NCBI GenBank assembly: GCA_041394185.1
Contig: JAWKIQ010000001.1
Location: forward strand, 310,001 to 374,000
From: Acidimicrobiales bacterium
GTDB lineage: Bacteria > Actinomycetota > Acidimicrobiia > Acidimicrobiales > Poriferisodalaceae
Length of the DNA: 64,000 bases
Reading direction: 5' to 3'
A program made the position numbers and the translations under genes. Below are positions 24,710 through 33,242 of this stretch, one piece after another (the first letter of the stretch is position 1; each line of letters starts with the position of its first letter). A model generated the notes under the pieces. It was not told the origin of the DNA. It did not search any database and was given only the letters and a program-made list of their open reading frames with translations.

Positions 24710-25642
24710 ATGCAGCAGACGTTCGCCCTCGACCTCGCCAGAGACACGGCACTGGGAGGCGCAGCCTGGTCTGGCGTGCTGGTGGCGGTGCTGGCGGTCG
24801 TCACCTGGATCGCCAACAGGTTGGCAGCCCGGGCGTTCAGCGACGTCGAGCAGAGATTCAACGCCCGCCGTGTGGTCCGTGCCGTGGTGTGGTTCTTCGG
24901 GCTGTTGGGCCTGATGGTGATCTGGCAGCCACTCGGCGGCACTCTGGCGCCGACGTTGGGCCTGGCCACAGCTGGCCTGGCGTTCGCCATGCAGGAGGCG
25001 GTGGGCGCGGTCGCCGGGTGGTTCAACATCACCTTCGGCTCGATCTTCAAGGTAGGAGACCGGGTGCAGATGGGCGGGGTGCAAGGTGACGTCATCGACA
25101 TCTCGCTCTTGAAGACCCGGCTGATGGAGGTCGGCGACGACTCGGGCACCACATGGGTGGGCGGACGCCAATACACCGGAAGGGTCATAACCGTCTCGAA
25201 CAAGGCGACCTTCACCCAGCCGGTGTTCAACTACAGCAGCTACTTCGAGTACATCTGGGAGGAGCTGGAGGTCGCAATACCTCACCACGAAGACTGGCCC
25301 CGCGCCAGCGAGGTGCTGGAGGAAGAGGCGCGGCGCCTGGCCACAGCCGAAGGTGCCAAGGAAGCGATGGAGGCCGTGCGCCACAGGTTCCCGGTACCAG
25401 AGACCGAGCTCGAGCCGCGCGTTTTTGCCTCGGCCGACGAGGACTACATGCGCCTCGCCGTGCGGTTCGTGGTGCCGATTCGCAGCGCCCGCTCGGCCAA
25501 GGACGACATCATCAGGCGCATCCACAGCAGGCTCGAGGATGCGGGCGTCGAGGTGGTCTCGACGAGCGTGGTGCAGCAGGCCAGCGAGGTCTGGTACCCC
25601 GTGGGCCGTGCAGGCGGCTCGCCGCATCGACAGGAGAACTGA
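24710..25642 (+). CDS. Mechanosensitive ion channel protein, MscS family
   Basis: Membrane channel that opens on turgor to release solutes. 310 residues with hydrophobic segments near residues 15-38 and 60-76 and the pore helix region TLGLATAGLAFAMQEAVGAVAGWF. The MscS core follows: FNITFGSIFKVGDRVQMGGVQGDVIDIS. The remaining 190 residues make the cytoplasmic vestibule. The promoter resembles those for general-stress sigma factors, in keeping with an osmotic stress role. There is no Shine-Dalgarno before ATG 24710, consistent with leaderless translation. Confidence 0.88.
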   Translation: MQQTFALDLARDTALGGAAWSGVLVAVLAVVTWIANRLAARAFSDVEQRFNARRVVRAVVWFFGLLGLMVIWQPLGGTLAPTLGLATAGLAFAMQEAVGAVAGWFNITFGSIFKVGDRVQMGGVQGDVIDISLLKTRLMEVGDDSGTTWVGGRQYTGRVITVSNKATFTQPVFNYSSYFEYIWEELEVAIPHHEDWPRASEVLEEEARRLATAEGAKEAMEAVRHRFPVPETELEPRVFASADEDYMRLAVRFVVPIRSARSAKDDIIRRIHSRLEDAGVEVVSTSVVQQASEVWYPVGRAGGSPHRQEN

Positions 25643-25643
25643 C

Positions 25644-25662
25644 CTAAGACTGGGCTAAGACT
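25644..25662. repeat. Direct repeat CTAAGACT, 11-bp period
   Basis: CTAAGACT at 25644-25651 and again at 25655-25662, one helical turn apart, about 40 bp upstream of the candidate -35 element of the BMP-importer operon. The position suits a regulator binding site on one face of the DNA. No family can be named. Confidence 0.35.
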
Positions 25663-25701
25663 TCTGAAGCATTCCATTTTCGGCGCATTTTCCGCAGAGC
25701 C

Positions 25702-25730
25702 TTCGACCGGGCATCGATCGGAACTATGGT
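25702..25730 (+). promoter_or_regulatory. Candidate housekeeping promoter of the BMP-importer operon
   Basis: TTCGAC at 25702-25707 and TATGGT at 25725-25730, 17 bp apart. The ATG at 25739 follows after 8 bases and has no Shine-Dalgarno, so the first gene is probably leaderless. Confidence 0.4.
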
Positions 25731-25738
25731 GCGCGGCT

Positions 25739-26851
25739 ATGACTTCTTCTCTGCTCACATTCCTGCGCGGTCTGGCCTCACGGTCTGGTCGCGGGCGGGC
25801 CCGAGTGCCCGTGTTGTTCCTGGCGCTGGTGCTGATAGCCGCGGCGTGTGGATCTGACTCCGACGATGGCGATGCCTCCGACGATTCCTCGGACACCACC
25901 GCTGCTGCCGACAGCGGCGACTCGGGCGACGCATCCAGCGATGCGCCCAAGCTGGCCATCGTCTATTCGGCCGAGTGGTTCGACGGCTCGTGGGGCGAGG
26001 CGGCATATGACGGCGCCAACGCACTGCTGGACGCAGGACTGGTCTCCGACATCGCCCTCAGCGAGAGTGTTCCGCCGGGCGCCGAGTCCGAGCGGGCGCT
26101 GCGCGCCTACGCCGAAGACGGCTACAACCCCATCATCGCCCACTCGTTCGACTTCGGCGACGACGTCAAGAAGGTCGCCGCCGACTTCCCCGACACGATC
26201 TTCGTGTACGCGGGCGGCTTCGGTGATGTGAACGCCAACGTCGGCGACTACGACCAGCCCTTCTATCAGGCCGCATACCTCGAGGGCATCCTCGCTGCGG
26301 GTGCCACCGATGGTGGAGCTGTAGCGGGCGCGGGCGGATTCGAGATTCCGGCTTGCTACTCGATGTACGAGGCCTTCCTGGCCGGTGCCAAGGAAGTGCG
26401 TCCCGACACCGAGGGTTCGTTTGTGGCCGTCGGCGACTGGTACGACGTGCAGCTCGCCAAGGAGGCTGCCCTGGGCCAGGCCGAGGCCGGTGCAACGATG
26501 TTCATCGGCTGTGGCCAGGGTCCGACGTTCGGCCAGATCGAGGCGGCCAACGACGCCGGTGGCGTGTCCAGCGGCTATGTGGGCGACATGTCGGGTGTGG
26601 GAGACTCTGTGCTCGTGTCGTTCGATTGGAACCTTGGGGCGGTGTTCGAGCAGATGGTCGCCGATGTTGCAGCAGGCAGCAACGAGGCTCGTTACTACAG
26701 CGTGCCCCTGTCTGAGGGCGGCATGAGCGTGGTCATCGACGAGGCCGACGCCGACATGATCTCGGCTGAGGCCATGGCCCTGTACGAACAGCGACTGTCC
26801 GAGATCGAGGCCGGCACCTTCGAGGTGCCGTTCGTGCCCGAGCGGGGCTGA
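25739..26851 (+). CDS. BMP-family substrate-binding lipoprotein of an ABC importer
   Basis: Solute-binding lipoprotein of the basic membrane protein (BMP/PnrA) family, whose studied members bind nucleosides or related compounds. 370 residues. The signal peptide ends in the lipobox VLIAAAC with C37 as the lipidated residue, followed by an acidic linker of Asp, Ser and Ala. The core starts KLAIVYSAEWFDGSWGEAAYDG and includes HSFDFGDDVKKVA, FIGCGQGPTFGQIEAAND and SFDWNLGAVFEQM. It is the first gene of an operon with an ABC ATPase, two permeases, a 2-oxoglutarate oxygenase and a GMC oxidoreductase. The substrate could be a nucleobase, nucleoside or another small polar compound. Confidence 0.9.
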   Translation: MTSSLLTFLRGLASRSGRGRARVPVLFLALVLIAAACGSDSDDGDASDDSSDTTAAADSGDSGDASSDAPKLAIVYSAEWFDGSWGEAAYDGANALLDAGLVSDIALSESVPPGAESERALRAYAEDGYNPIIAHSFDFGDDVKKVAADFPDTIFVYAGGFGDVNANVGDYDQPFYQAAYLEGILAAGATDGGAVAGAGGFEIPACYSMYEAFLAGAKEVRPDTEGSFVAVGDWYDVQLAKEAALGQAEAGATMFIGCGQGPTFGQIEAANDAGGVSSGYVGDMSGVGDSVLVSFDWNLGAVFEQMVADVAAGSNEARYYSVPLSEGGMSVVIDEADADMISAEAMALYEQRLSEIEAGTFEVPFVPERG

Positions 26852-26854
26852 TCG

Positions 26855-28462
26855 TTGAAGCCTGTCGACCGCCCCGACGGTGAATCTGTGCCGTCGGGGT
26901 CGGTCGCGCCCGCCGTCGAGATGCGCGGCATCGAACGCCGCTTCGGGTCGACCGTTGCGTTGGACGGAGTCGACCTGACACTGCGCAGCGGCGAGATCCA
27001 CGCCCTGCTGGGGTCAAACGGTGCAGGCAAGTCGACGCTGATGAAGGTGTTGGTCGGGCTGGAAGAACCCGACGCGGGCACGGTCGACATCATGGGTGCG
27101 CCCGTCGACCGATTCGACCCCGGTGCCATCAGGGCGCGGGGAGTGGCCATGGTGCAGCAGCACTTCACCCTCATCCCCACGCTGACGGCTGGCGAAAACC
27201 TCGTCTTGGCCCGGCCCGAGAGCAGGCGTCTTCCCGATCGTGCCGGCTGCCGTGCCAGGGTCGAGCAACTGATCGAACGTTTCGGCCTGCCGGTGCGCAC
27301 CGACGTGCCGGCCGGAGAACTGTCGGTGGGCGAGCAGCAACGCCTCGAGCTCTTGCGGGCACTCGATGCCGACGCCCGCGTTCTGTTGTTGGACGAACCA
27401 ACAGCGGTGCTGACCGATCACGAGGCGGCACATCTGCTGGTGGTGTGTCGCAAGCTCGCCGACGACGGCCGGGCTGTGGCGGTCATCACCCACCGCCTTG
27501 GCGAGGTGTTCGCCGGTTGCGATCGGGTGACCGTGCTGCGCGAGGGTCGCGAGGTAATCGGAGACGACCCGGTTTCGGCCCACACCAGGGCCGATCTCGC
27601 GACCGCCATGATCGGCTCGATAGCAACCGGCAAGTTCACCGAGCGTGCCCGCCCCCAGCACGATGCCGCCGATTCGCAGGCCCAAGGCCCGCCTCGTTTG
27701 TCGGTCAGCGGCTTGCGTTCGGGCATGCTCGCAGGGGTCGACCTCGACCTGTACCCGGGCGAGATCGTCGCCATCGCCGGTGTCGACGGCAACGGCCAGG
27801 CAGACCTGGAGGCCGCCCTGTCCGGACGCACCCAACCCGACGGCGGGTCGGTGCAGGTCGACGGGGTGGACATGGCGGTGTCTCAGCCCCGAGCCAGGCG
27901 CGGCTATGGCGTCGCCTACATCCCTTCAGATCGATATCGCTGGGGCCTGGTCAGGCCCATGGATCTGGCCGACAATCTCGAATTGGGCCGAGTGGCCGCG
28001 GTTCGGCGAAGGCGCAGGCACCGCCGGGCCGACGCCGCAGATGCGCTCGAGGCATGGAACGTCCGCAGCGCCGGCCCCGCGGCCCGAACCGCCACCCTGT
28101 CTGGCGGCAACGCCCAGAAGCTGGTTCTGGCGCGCGAGCTAGACGAGGAACCGGCGGTGGTTCTGGCCTGTTATCCCACACGCGGGCTAGACCCCTCGGC
28201 CGCAGACTCGGTAGCCGGCAAGCTCATCGAACGGGCCGAACGCGGCGCCTCTGTCTTGTGGATCGGCTCCGAACTCGACGAGCTGTTCGCAGTGGCCGAC
28301 AGGCTGTTCGTGATGTTCGACGGCCGATTCACCGGCCCGTTCAAACCTCCATTCGACCGCGCTGCCATCGGCCTTGCGATGGCAGGCGCCGAGCTGGACA
28401 CCGACGGCGAGATGGTGGTCGATGTGCGCGACGGTGTTGGTGTGGCGGAGGCCGGTTCGTGA
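26855..28462 (+). CDS. ABC importer ATP-binding protein (twin ATPase domains)
   Basis: ATPase of the BMP-type importer, 535 residues with two ABC domains, as in nucleoside (YufO/NupA) and sugar importers. First domain: Walker A GSNGAGKST, signature LSVGEQQRL, Walker B LLLDEPTAVL. The second domain has a degenerate Walker A, GVDGNGQAD, and signature LSGGNAQKL, normal for this type. The start used is TTG 26855, four bases after the previous stop and with a poor ribosome site; a downstream GTG or ATG is possible. It overlaps the first permease gene by 4 bp. Confidence 0.88.
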   Translation: MKPVDRPDGESVPSGSVAPAVEMRGIERRFGSTVALDGVDLTLRSGEIHALLGSNGAGKSTLMKVLVGLEEPDAGTVDIMGAPVDRFDPGAIRARGVAMVQQHFTLIPTLTAGENLVLARPESRRLPDRAGCRARVEQLIERFGLPVRTDVPAGELSVGEQQRLELLRALDADARVLLLDEPTAVLTDHEAAHLLVVCRKLADDGRAVAVITHRLGEVFAGCDRVTVLREGREVIGDDPVSAHTRADLATAMIGSIATGKFTERARPQHDAADSQAQGPPRLSVSGLRSGMLAGVDLDLYPGEIVAIAGVDGNGQADLEAALSGRTQPDGGSVQVDGVDMAVSQPRARRGYGVAYIPSDRYRWGLVRPMDLADNLELGRVAAVRRRRRHRRADAADALEAWNVRSAGPAARTATLSGGNAQKLVLARELDEEPAVVLACYPTRGLDPSAADSVAGKLIERAERGASVLWIGSELDELFAVADRLFVMFDGRFTGPFKPPFDRAAIGLAMAGAELDTDGEMVVDVRDGVGVAEAGS

Positions 28463-29607
28463 CCTCGCTCGAAACACCGCCCACGGGCATGGGAACCGAC
28501 AGCCCCGCGACAGGTGACGCCGCCAGCCCATTCACAGAAAACGAACCTGGTGGGCACGGGCGGCGTTCGTACTCGACGTGGGTGCCGGCGGTGCTGGTTC
28601 CATTGGCGGCCGTCGTATTCGCGCTGATCGCGGGCGCGGTGATGATCGTGGTCGAGGGGGCGGCACCACTCGACGTGTACAGCACCGCTCTGTCGGGCGT
28701 GTTCACCAAGTCGAGGGGGTTGTCCGACACCGCCACCGCCGCCACACCTCTGATCATCATCGGCCTGGGCTATGCCCTGGCCTACCGGGCCCGGGTGTTC
28801 ACCATCGGTGCCGAAGGCCAGTACCTGGTGGGCGCCATCGCATCGGTGGGGGTTGTGACGGCTCCGGCTCTGTCGGGCCTGCCAGGTCCGATTCTGGTGG
28901 TCATCGGTTTGGCCACAGCGGTTGTCGCCGGCGCGGTGTGGGGTGGCATCACCGGTTGGCTGTGGACCCGATTCGGCGCCAGCATCGTGATCTCTTCGTT
29001 GATGTTGGTGTACGTCGCCCAGGCCCTGCTGCAGTGGTCGATACGAGTGCCCATCCGAGATCCCGACTCGTTCGTACCCGCCAGCCGTCAGCTCGGCGAT
29101 GCCCAACTCGATTCGCTTCCCATCGTCAACACCCACCTCGGGTTCGTGGTGGCCGTCGCCGCCGGGCCTGTGCTGGCGATGCTCCTGGCGCGTCACCGGG
29201 TCGGGTTCCGGGTCTCGGTGTTGGGATTCAATCCCAGTGCTCTCGACGCCAACGAGGTCGCATCCAAACAGGTCGTCATGACCGTGGTCCTGGCTGCGGG
29301 TGGCCTCGCGGGTGCCGCCGGTTTCTTCGAGATGTCGGGTGTCAACGGGCGCCTGGGCGCCTCGGCCAGCGTCGGCTTCGGTTTCACCGCCATCATCGTG
29401 GCCCTTCTAGGCCGGCTGCATCCGATCGGTGTGGTGGTTGCCGGTCTGGGTGTTGCGGGGCTCGACATCGGCTTCGAGGTTGCCGCCCGCTCGCACGATC
29501 TGCCATCGTCGTTGGTGGGTGTCATACAAGCTCTGGTAGTGGTGTTCGTGGTTGCGGGCGATGCGCTGTACGCCCGCTTCGGCAACCCTGGGGAGGCGGC
29601 GTCATGA
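28459..29607 (+). CDS. ABC importer permease (BMP/nucleoside type), first
   Basis: Membrane subunit of the importer, 382 residues from a GTG overlapping the ATPase stop. A 40-residue hydrophilic leader precedes about eight to ten membrane segments, beginning AVLVPLAAVVFALIAGAVMIVV. The family segment ARVFTIGAEGQYLVGAI matches the EAA-like loop of branched-chain/sugar/nucleoside permeases (YufP-like). It overlaps the second permease gene in ATGA. Confidence 0.9.
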   Translation: MTSLETPPTGMGTDSPATGDAASPFTENEPGGHGRRSYSTWVPAVLVPLAAVVFALIAGAVMIVVEGAAPLDVYSTALSGVFTKSRGLSDTATAATPLIIIGLGYALAYRARVFTIGAEGQYLVGAIASVGVVTAPALSGLPGPILVVIGLATAVVAGAVWGGITGWLWTRFGASIVISSLMLVYVAQALLQWSIRVPIRDPDSFVPASRQLGDAQLDSLPIVNTHLGFVVAVAAGPVLAMLLARHRVGFRVSVLGFNPSALDANEVASKQVVMTVVLAAGGLAGAAGFFEMSGVNGRLGASASVGFGFTAIIVALLGRLHPIGVVVAGLGVAGLDIGFEVAARSHDLPSSLVGVIQALVVVFVVAGDALYARFGNPGEAAS

Positions 29608-30476
29608 GCACGATCCTGACCATGGCCACGGTTGCCGCCGCTCTGCGGCTGTCGATTCCCGTGGCACTGGCCGCCATGGGCGCGGTGGTCAGCGAACGCA
29701 GCGGGGTCTTGAACCTGGGCGTTGAGGGAATGATGCTGACCGGCGCGTTCGCCGCCTACTCGGCGGCCGAGGCATCGGGATCGCCCTGGTTGGGGTTGGT
29801 CGCCGGGCTGGCCGCCGGGGCCGCAGCCGGATTGCTGCTGGCGGTGTTCGTCGTCATCGGGCGATCGAACCAGATCGTCACCGGCATTGCGTTCACCCTG
29901 CTGGCGGGTTACCTGACCACCTACCTGTTCCAGCGCAACTACGCCATCGGCCAGATTCCGCCCCGCCTCAACCGCATCGATCTGCTGGCGTTGGTGGTGT
30001 TGACGGCGGTCGTCGTCGTCGCCGTCTACTACCTGTTGCAGCGCACCACCTTCGGCTTGGCCTTAGGCGCCGTCGGCGAATCGCCCGAGGCTGCCGACGC
30101 ACTCGGCTACGACGTGGTGCGCATTCGTGTCGCGGCCACCATCATCGGTGGTGGCCTGGCCGGGCTGGGCGGCGCGGCCCTGGTTTGTGGCCCGCTGGGG
30201 TTGTTCATAGAGAACGTCACCGCCGGCCGCGGATGGGTAGCGCTGGCGTTGGTGGTGTTCTCGGGCTGGAAGACCTTCCCCGCCGTGGTGGGCGCCTTCT
30301 TGTTCGGTCTGTCCGACGCCATCCAGCTTCGACTGCAGGGAACCCAGTCGGCCATCCCATATGAGTTCTTTCTCGCTCTGCCGTACATGCTGACCCTCAT
30401 GGCCCTGGTGCTGCGCGCACGCGCCAGCCGCACCCCGGCCGCACTTGGGGTCGCGTTCGTTCGCGGAGCCCATTGA
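29604..30476 (+). CDS. ABC importer permease (BMP/nucleoside type), second
   Basis: Second membrane subunit, 290 residues, YufQ-like. The conserved start reads ALRLSIPVALAAMGAVVSERSGVLNLGVEGMMLTGAF, and AVGESPEAADALGYDVVRIRV is the cytoplasmic coupling loop. About eight membrane segments. The ATG overlaps the stop of the first permease gene. 34 bp separate it from the 2-oxoglutarate oxygenase gene, with no terminator in between, so the operon probably continues. Confidence 0.9.
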   Translation: MSTILTMATVAAALRLSIPVALAAMGAVVSERSGVLNLGVEGMMLTGAFAAYSAAEASGSPWLGLVAGLAAGAAAGLLLAVFVVIGRSNQIVTGIAFTLLAGYLTTYLFQRNYAIGQIPPRLNRIDLLALVVLTAVVVVAVYYLLQRTTFGLALGAVGESPEAADALGYDVVRIRVAATIIGGGLAGLGGAALVCGPLGLFIENVTAGRGWVALALVVFSGWKTFPAVVGAFLFGLSDAIQLRLQGTQSAIPYEFFLALPYMLTLMALVLRARASRTPAALGVAFVRGAH

Positions 30477-30510
30477 GGTTCGCCCGATTCGTCAGCGAAA
30501 GGATCAACTG

Positions 30511-31527
30511 ATGAGCCTGCCAGACATCGACCTAGCCCCATTCGCAACCGGTGTTCCGCTTCCCAACCCGGAGGCCGAAGCCATCGCCAGAACCATCGAC
30601 TCGTCACTGCGCGAGATCGGCTTCTTGACCGTGCACAACCACGGCATCCCGGCCGAGGTCAAGGACCGCTACTTCGCGGCGATGAAGGAGTTCTTCGCTC
30701 AGCCCGTCGAGGAAAAAGAGCGCATCGGCATCGGCAAGAGCGATGCACACCGCGGCTATGTGGGTTTTGCGGCCGAGACCCTCGAGGGTGCCATCGGCGG
30801 TGAAGAGACCATCGGCGACATGCTGGCCGGCGACATGAAGGAGACCCTCGACACCGGCACCGAGCAGGGTCCGGATCATCCCGAAGTCATCGCCGGGACC
30901 CCGTTGCACGGCCCCAATCAGTTCCCCGAACTGCCCGGTTTCCGCGAAGCGTGGGATGCCTACCGCGAGGCCGTCATCGAGACTGCGTTGCGCATGCAGA
31001 GGGCGCTGGCGATGGCCTTGGAACTGGAGCCCACCCTGTTCGAGGACATGCCAGGCGAGACGATGTACCACCTGCGCATGATCCACTATCCGCCCATGGA
31101 CACCCTGACCCCCGAACCGGGCCAGCTCGGCTGTGGCGCACACACCGACTATGGAACCATCACGGTCCTGGGCGACGACGGAAACGGTGGGCTACAGGTC
31201 CGCAAGCGTTCGGGCGAGTGGATCGACGTCGTCGTGCCCGAGGATCACATGGTCATCAACATCGGCGACCTGATGGCGATCTGGACCAACGACCGCTGGG
31301 TATCGAACCCTCACCGGGTGGTGAACCCGCCTTCTACCGACCGCTACTCGAGCCCTTTGTTCGTGACACCGCCATTCCACCTGCGCATCGAGACGCTGCC
31401 CACCTGCCGTGACGAGCCGTTGCGGCACGAGCCGATGATCTCGGGTCCGTACCTGATGTCGCGCTTCGACGGAACCCACAGCTATCGCAACGAATTGCTC
31501 GAAGAACACAACCGTCTCGTCAGCTGA
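30511..31527 (+). CDS. 2-oxoglutarate/Fe(II) oxygenase, isopenicillin-N-synthase-like
   Basis: Non-haem iron dioxygenase of the DIOX_N plus 2OG-FeII_Oxy type, 338 residues. The iron ligands are H211 and D213 in GAHTDYGTIT and H268 in VSNPHRVV; R278 and S280 (DRYSSPLF) bind the 2-oxoglutarate carboxylate. The N-terminal part has REIGFLTVHNHGIP. ATG 30511 has AAAGGA upstream. This family hydroxylates many small molecules; fungal thymine-7-hydroxylase belongs to it. Linked here to a nucleoside-type importer and a GMC alcohol oxidase-like gene, it probably hydroxylates the imported compound. Confidence 0.88.
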   Translation: MSLPDIDLAPFATGVPLPNPEAEAIARTIDSSLREIGFLTVHNHGIPAEVKDRYFAAMKEFFAQPVEEKERIGIGKSDAHRGYVGFAAETLEGAIGGEETIGDMLAGDMKETLDTGTEQGPDHPEVIAGTPLHGPNQFPELPGFREAWDAYREAVIETALRMQRALAMALELEPTLFEDMPGETMYHLRMIHYPPMDTLTPEPGQLGCGAHTDYGTITVLGDDGNGGLQVRKRSGEWIDVVVPEDHMVINIGDLMAIWTNDRWVSNPHRVVNPPSTDRYSSPLFVTPPFHLRIETLPTCRDEPLRHEPMISGPYLMSRFDGTHSYRNELLEEHNRLVS

Positions 31528-31541
31528 CCCATGTCGGCGCC

Positions 31542-33206
31542 ATGAGCAGCCCGAAGGGGCGCTACGACTTCGTCATCGTCGGGGGAGGGTCGGCAGGCTG
31601 TGCGCTGGCCAACCGGCTGAGCGCAGACCCTGACGTCACCGTGCTGGTGTTGGAGGCCGGCCGCCGCGACTGGCGTTGGGACGTGTTCATCCATATGCCG
31701 GCTGCGTTGACATATCCCATCGGCAGCCGCTTCTACGACTGGAAATACGAGAGCGAGCCCGAGCCACGCATGGGTGGGCGACGGGTGTACCACGCTCGCG
31801 GCAAGGTTCTGGGCGGGTCGAGCAGCATCAACGGCATGATCTTCCAGCGCGGAAACCCCATGGACTACGACAAGTGGTCCGAGGCGCCGGGTATGCAGCA
31901 CTGGGACTATGCCCACTGTCTGCCCTACTTCAAACGGATGGAGCAGAGGCTGATCGGGGGTGATGCGTGGAGGGGCGACAGCGGGCCCCTGCGCCTCGAG
32001 ACCGGTCCGGCCGCCAACCCCCTGTTCGACGCCTGGCTCGAAGCGGGCCCTCAGGCCGGGTTTCACCGGACCCAGGACGTAAACGGGTACCAGCAGGAGG
32101 GGTTCGCGGTCTTCGACAAGAACGTGGTGCGAGGTCGTCGCCTCAGCGCTGCACGCGCCTACCTTCACCCGGTTCTCGATCGTCCCAATCTCGACCTTGT
32201 GACGCTGGCGCAAGCGAATCGGATCGTGTTCTCGGGCAATCGGGCCACCGGCGTCGAGTATCGCCGGGGCCGGCGAACTCATGTGGTCGAAGCCGGAGAG
32301 GTCATCAGCTGTGGCGGGGCGTTCAACTCACCCCAACTGCTGCAGCTGTCGGGCGTCGGCGACGCCGAACACCTGAGGGGGCTGGGCATTGGCGTCGTCA
32401 CAGACCTGCCCGGCGTGGGCGAGAACCTGCAAGACCATCTCGAGGTCTACATACAACATTCGTGTAAGCAGCCCGTGTCGATGCAGCCCTACATCGCAAA
32501 GTGGCGGATGCCCTTCATCGGTCTGCAGTGGCTGGCACGGCGCGGCCCCGCTGCCACCAACCACTTCGAGGCTGGCGCGTTCGTGCGCAGCAACGACGAT
32601 GTGCAGTACCCGAATCTGATGTTCCACTTCCTGCCCATCGCGATCCGCTACGACGGGTCTTCGCCTGCGGGTGGTCACGGCTATCAGGTGCATATCGGGC
32701 CCATGTACAGCGACGTTCGGGGTTCGGTGAAGATCACATCCGACGATCCCCGGGTGCATCCGGCCATTCGATTCAACTACCTGTCCACCCAGGACGACCG
32801 TCGCGAGTGGGTCGAGGCGGTGCGCACGGCGCGGCTGATCATGAGCCAGCCTGCGTTCGAGCCATACGACGGTGGCGAGATCTCACCCGGGCCATCGGTA
32901 GAGACCGACGAAGAGATCCTCGCCTGGATCGCCCGTGACGCCGAGACGGCTCTGCACCCTTCGTGTACTGCGCGCATGGGCGTCGACGACATGGCTGTGG
33001 TCGACCCACAGACGATGAGGGTCCACGGCGTCGATGGTCTGCGCGTAGTAGATGCGTCGGTGATGCCGGTGATCACCAACGGCAACATCTATGCACCGGT
33101 GATGATGATCGCGGAACGGGCGGCCGACATGATCCTGGGCAATCAGCAGTTGCCCGCAGACGACACGGCGGTGCACCGAGCTCCTGATGTGGGCCGCTTC
33201 GGATAG
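31542..33206 (+). CDS. GMC oxidoreductase, choline-dehydrogenase (BetA)-like
   Basis: FAD-dependent alcohol dehydrogenase of the GMC family, 554 residues. The FAD fold is DFVIVGGGSAGCALANRLS, and the first GMC signature region reads GKVLGGSSSINGMIFQRGN. The protein is colinear with E. coli choline dehydrogenase over its whole length, for example NGYQQEGFAVFD and GVGENLQDHLEVYIQ. The catalytic H472 is in LHPSCTARMG. The second active-site position, usually Asn or His, is Tyr517 in NGNIYAP. It starts 14 bp after the oxygenase gene. It may make betaine aldehyde from choline, or oxidise the alcohol made by the oxygenase; context slightly favours the second. Confidence 0.85.
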   Translation: MSSPKGRYDFVIVGGGSAGCALANRLSADPDVTVLVLEAGRRDWRWDVFIHMPAALTYPIGSRFYDWKYESEPEPRMGGRRVYHARGKVLGGSSSINGMIFQRGNPMDYDKWSEAPGMQHWDYAHCLPYFKRMEQRLIGGDAWRGDSGPLRLETGPAANPLFDAWLEAGPQAGFHRTQDVNGYQQEGFAVFDKNVVRGRRLSAARAYLHPVLDRPNLDLVTLAQANRIVFSGNRATGVEYRRGRRTHVVEAGEVISCGGAFNSPQLLQLSGVGDAEHLRGLGIGVVTDLPGVGENLQDHLEVYIQHSCKQPVSMQPYIAKWRMPFIGLQWLARRGPAATNHFEAGAFVRSNDDVQYPNLMFHFLPIAIRYDGSSPAGGHGYQVHIGPMYSDVRGSVKITSDDPRVHPAIRFNYLSTQDDRREWVEAVRTARLIMSQPAFEPYDGGEISPGPSVETDEEILAWIARDAETALHPSCTARMGVDDMAVVDPQTMRVHGVDGLRVVDASVMPVITNGNIYAPVMMIAERAADMILGNQQLPADDTAVHRAPDVGRFG

Positions 33207-33242
33207 TTGACAACATTCATTAGTCTCGACTAATCATTAGAT
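33207..33242 (+). promoter_or_regulatory. ArsR-type operator over a candidate promoter
   Basis: ATTAGTC-TC-GACTAAT (33219-33234) is a perfect inverted repeat with 7-bp arms. It overlaps a candidate promoter, TTGACA at 33207-33212 and TAATCA at 33231-33236 (18-bp spacer). The GTG of the ArsR gene is at 33243, about where transcription would start, so initiation is probably leaderless and autorepressed. Confidence 0.6.

Noticed and set aside
28459..28580. Longer reading of the first permease from an in-frame start near 27445
   Set aside because: It would overlay the ATPase gene; GTG 28459 overlaps the ATPase stop and begins the permease leader.
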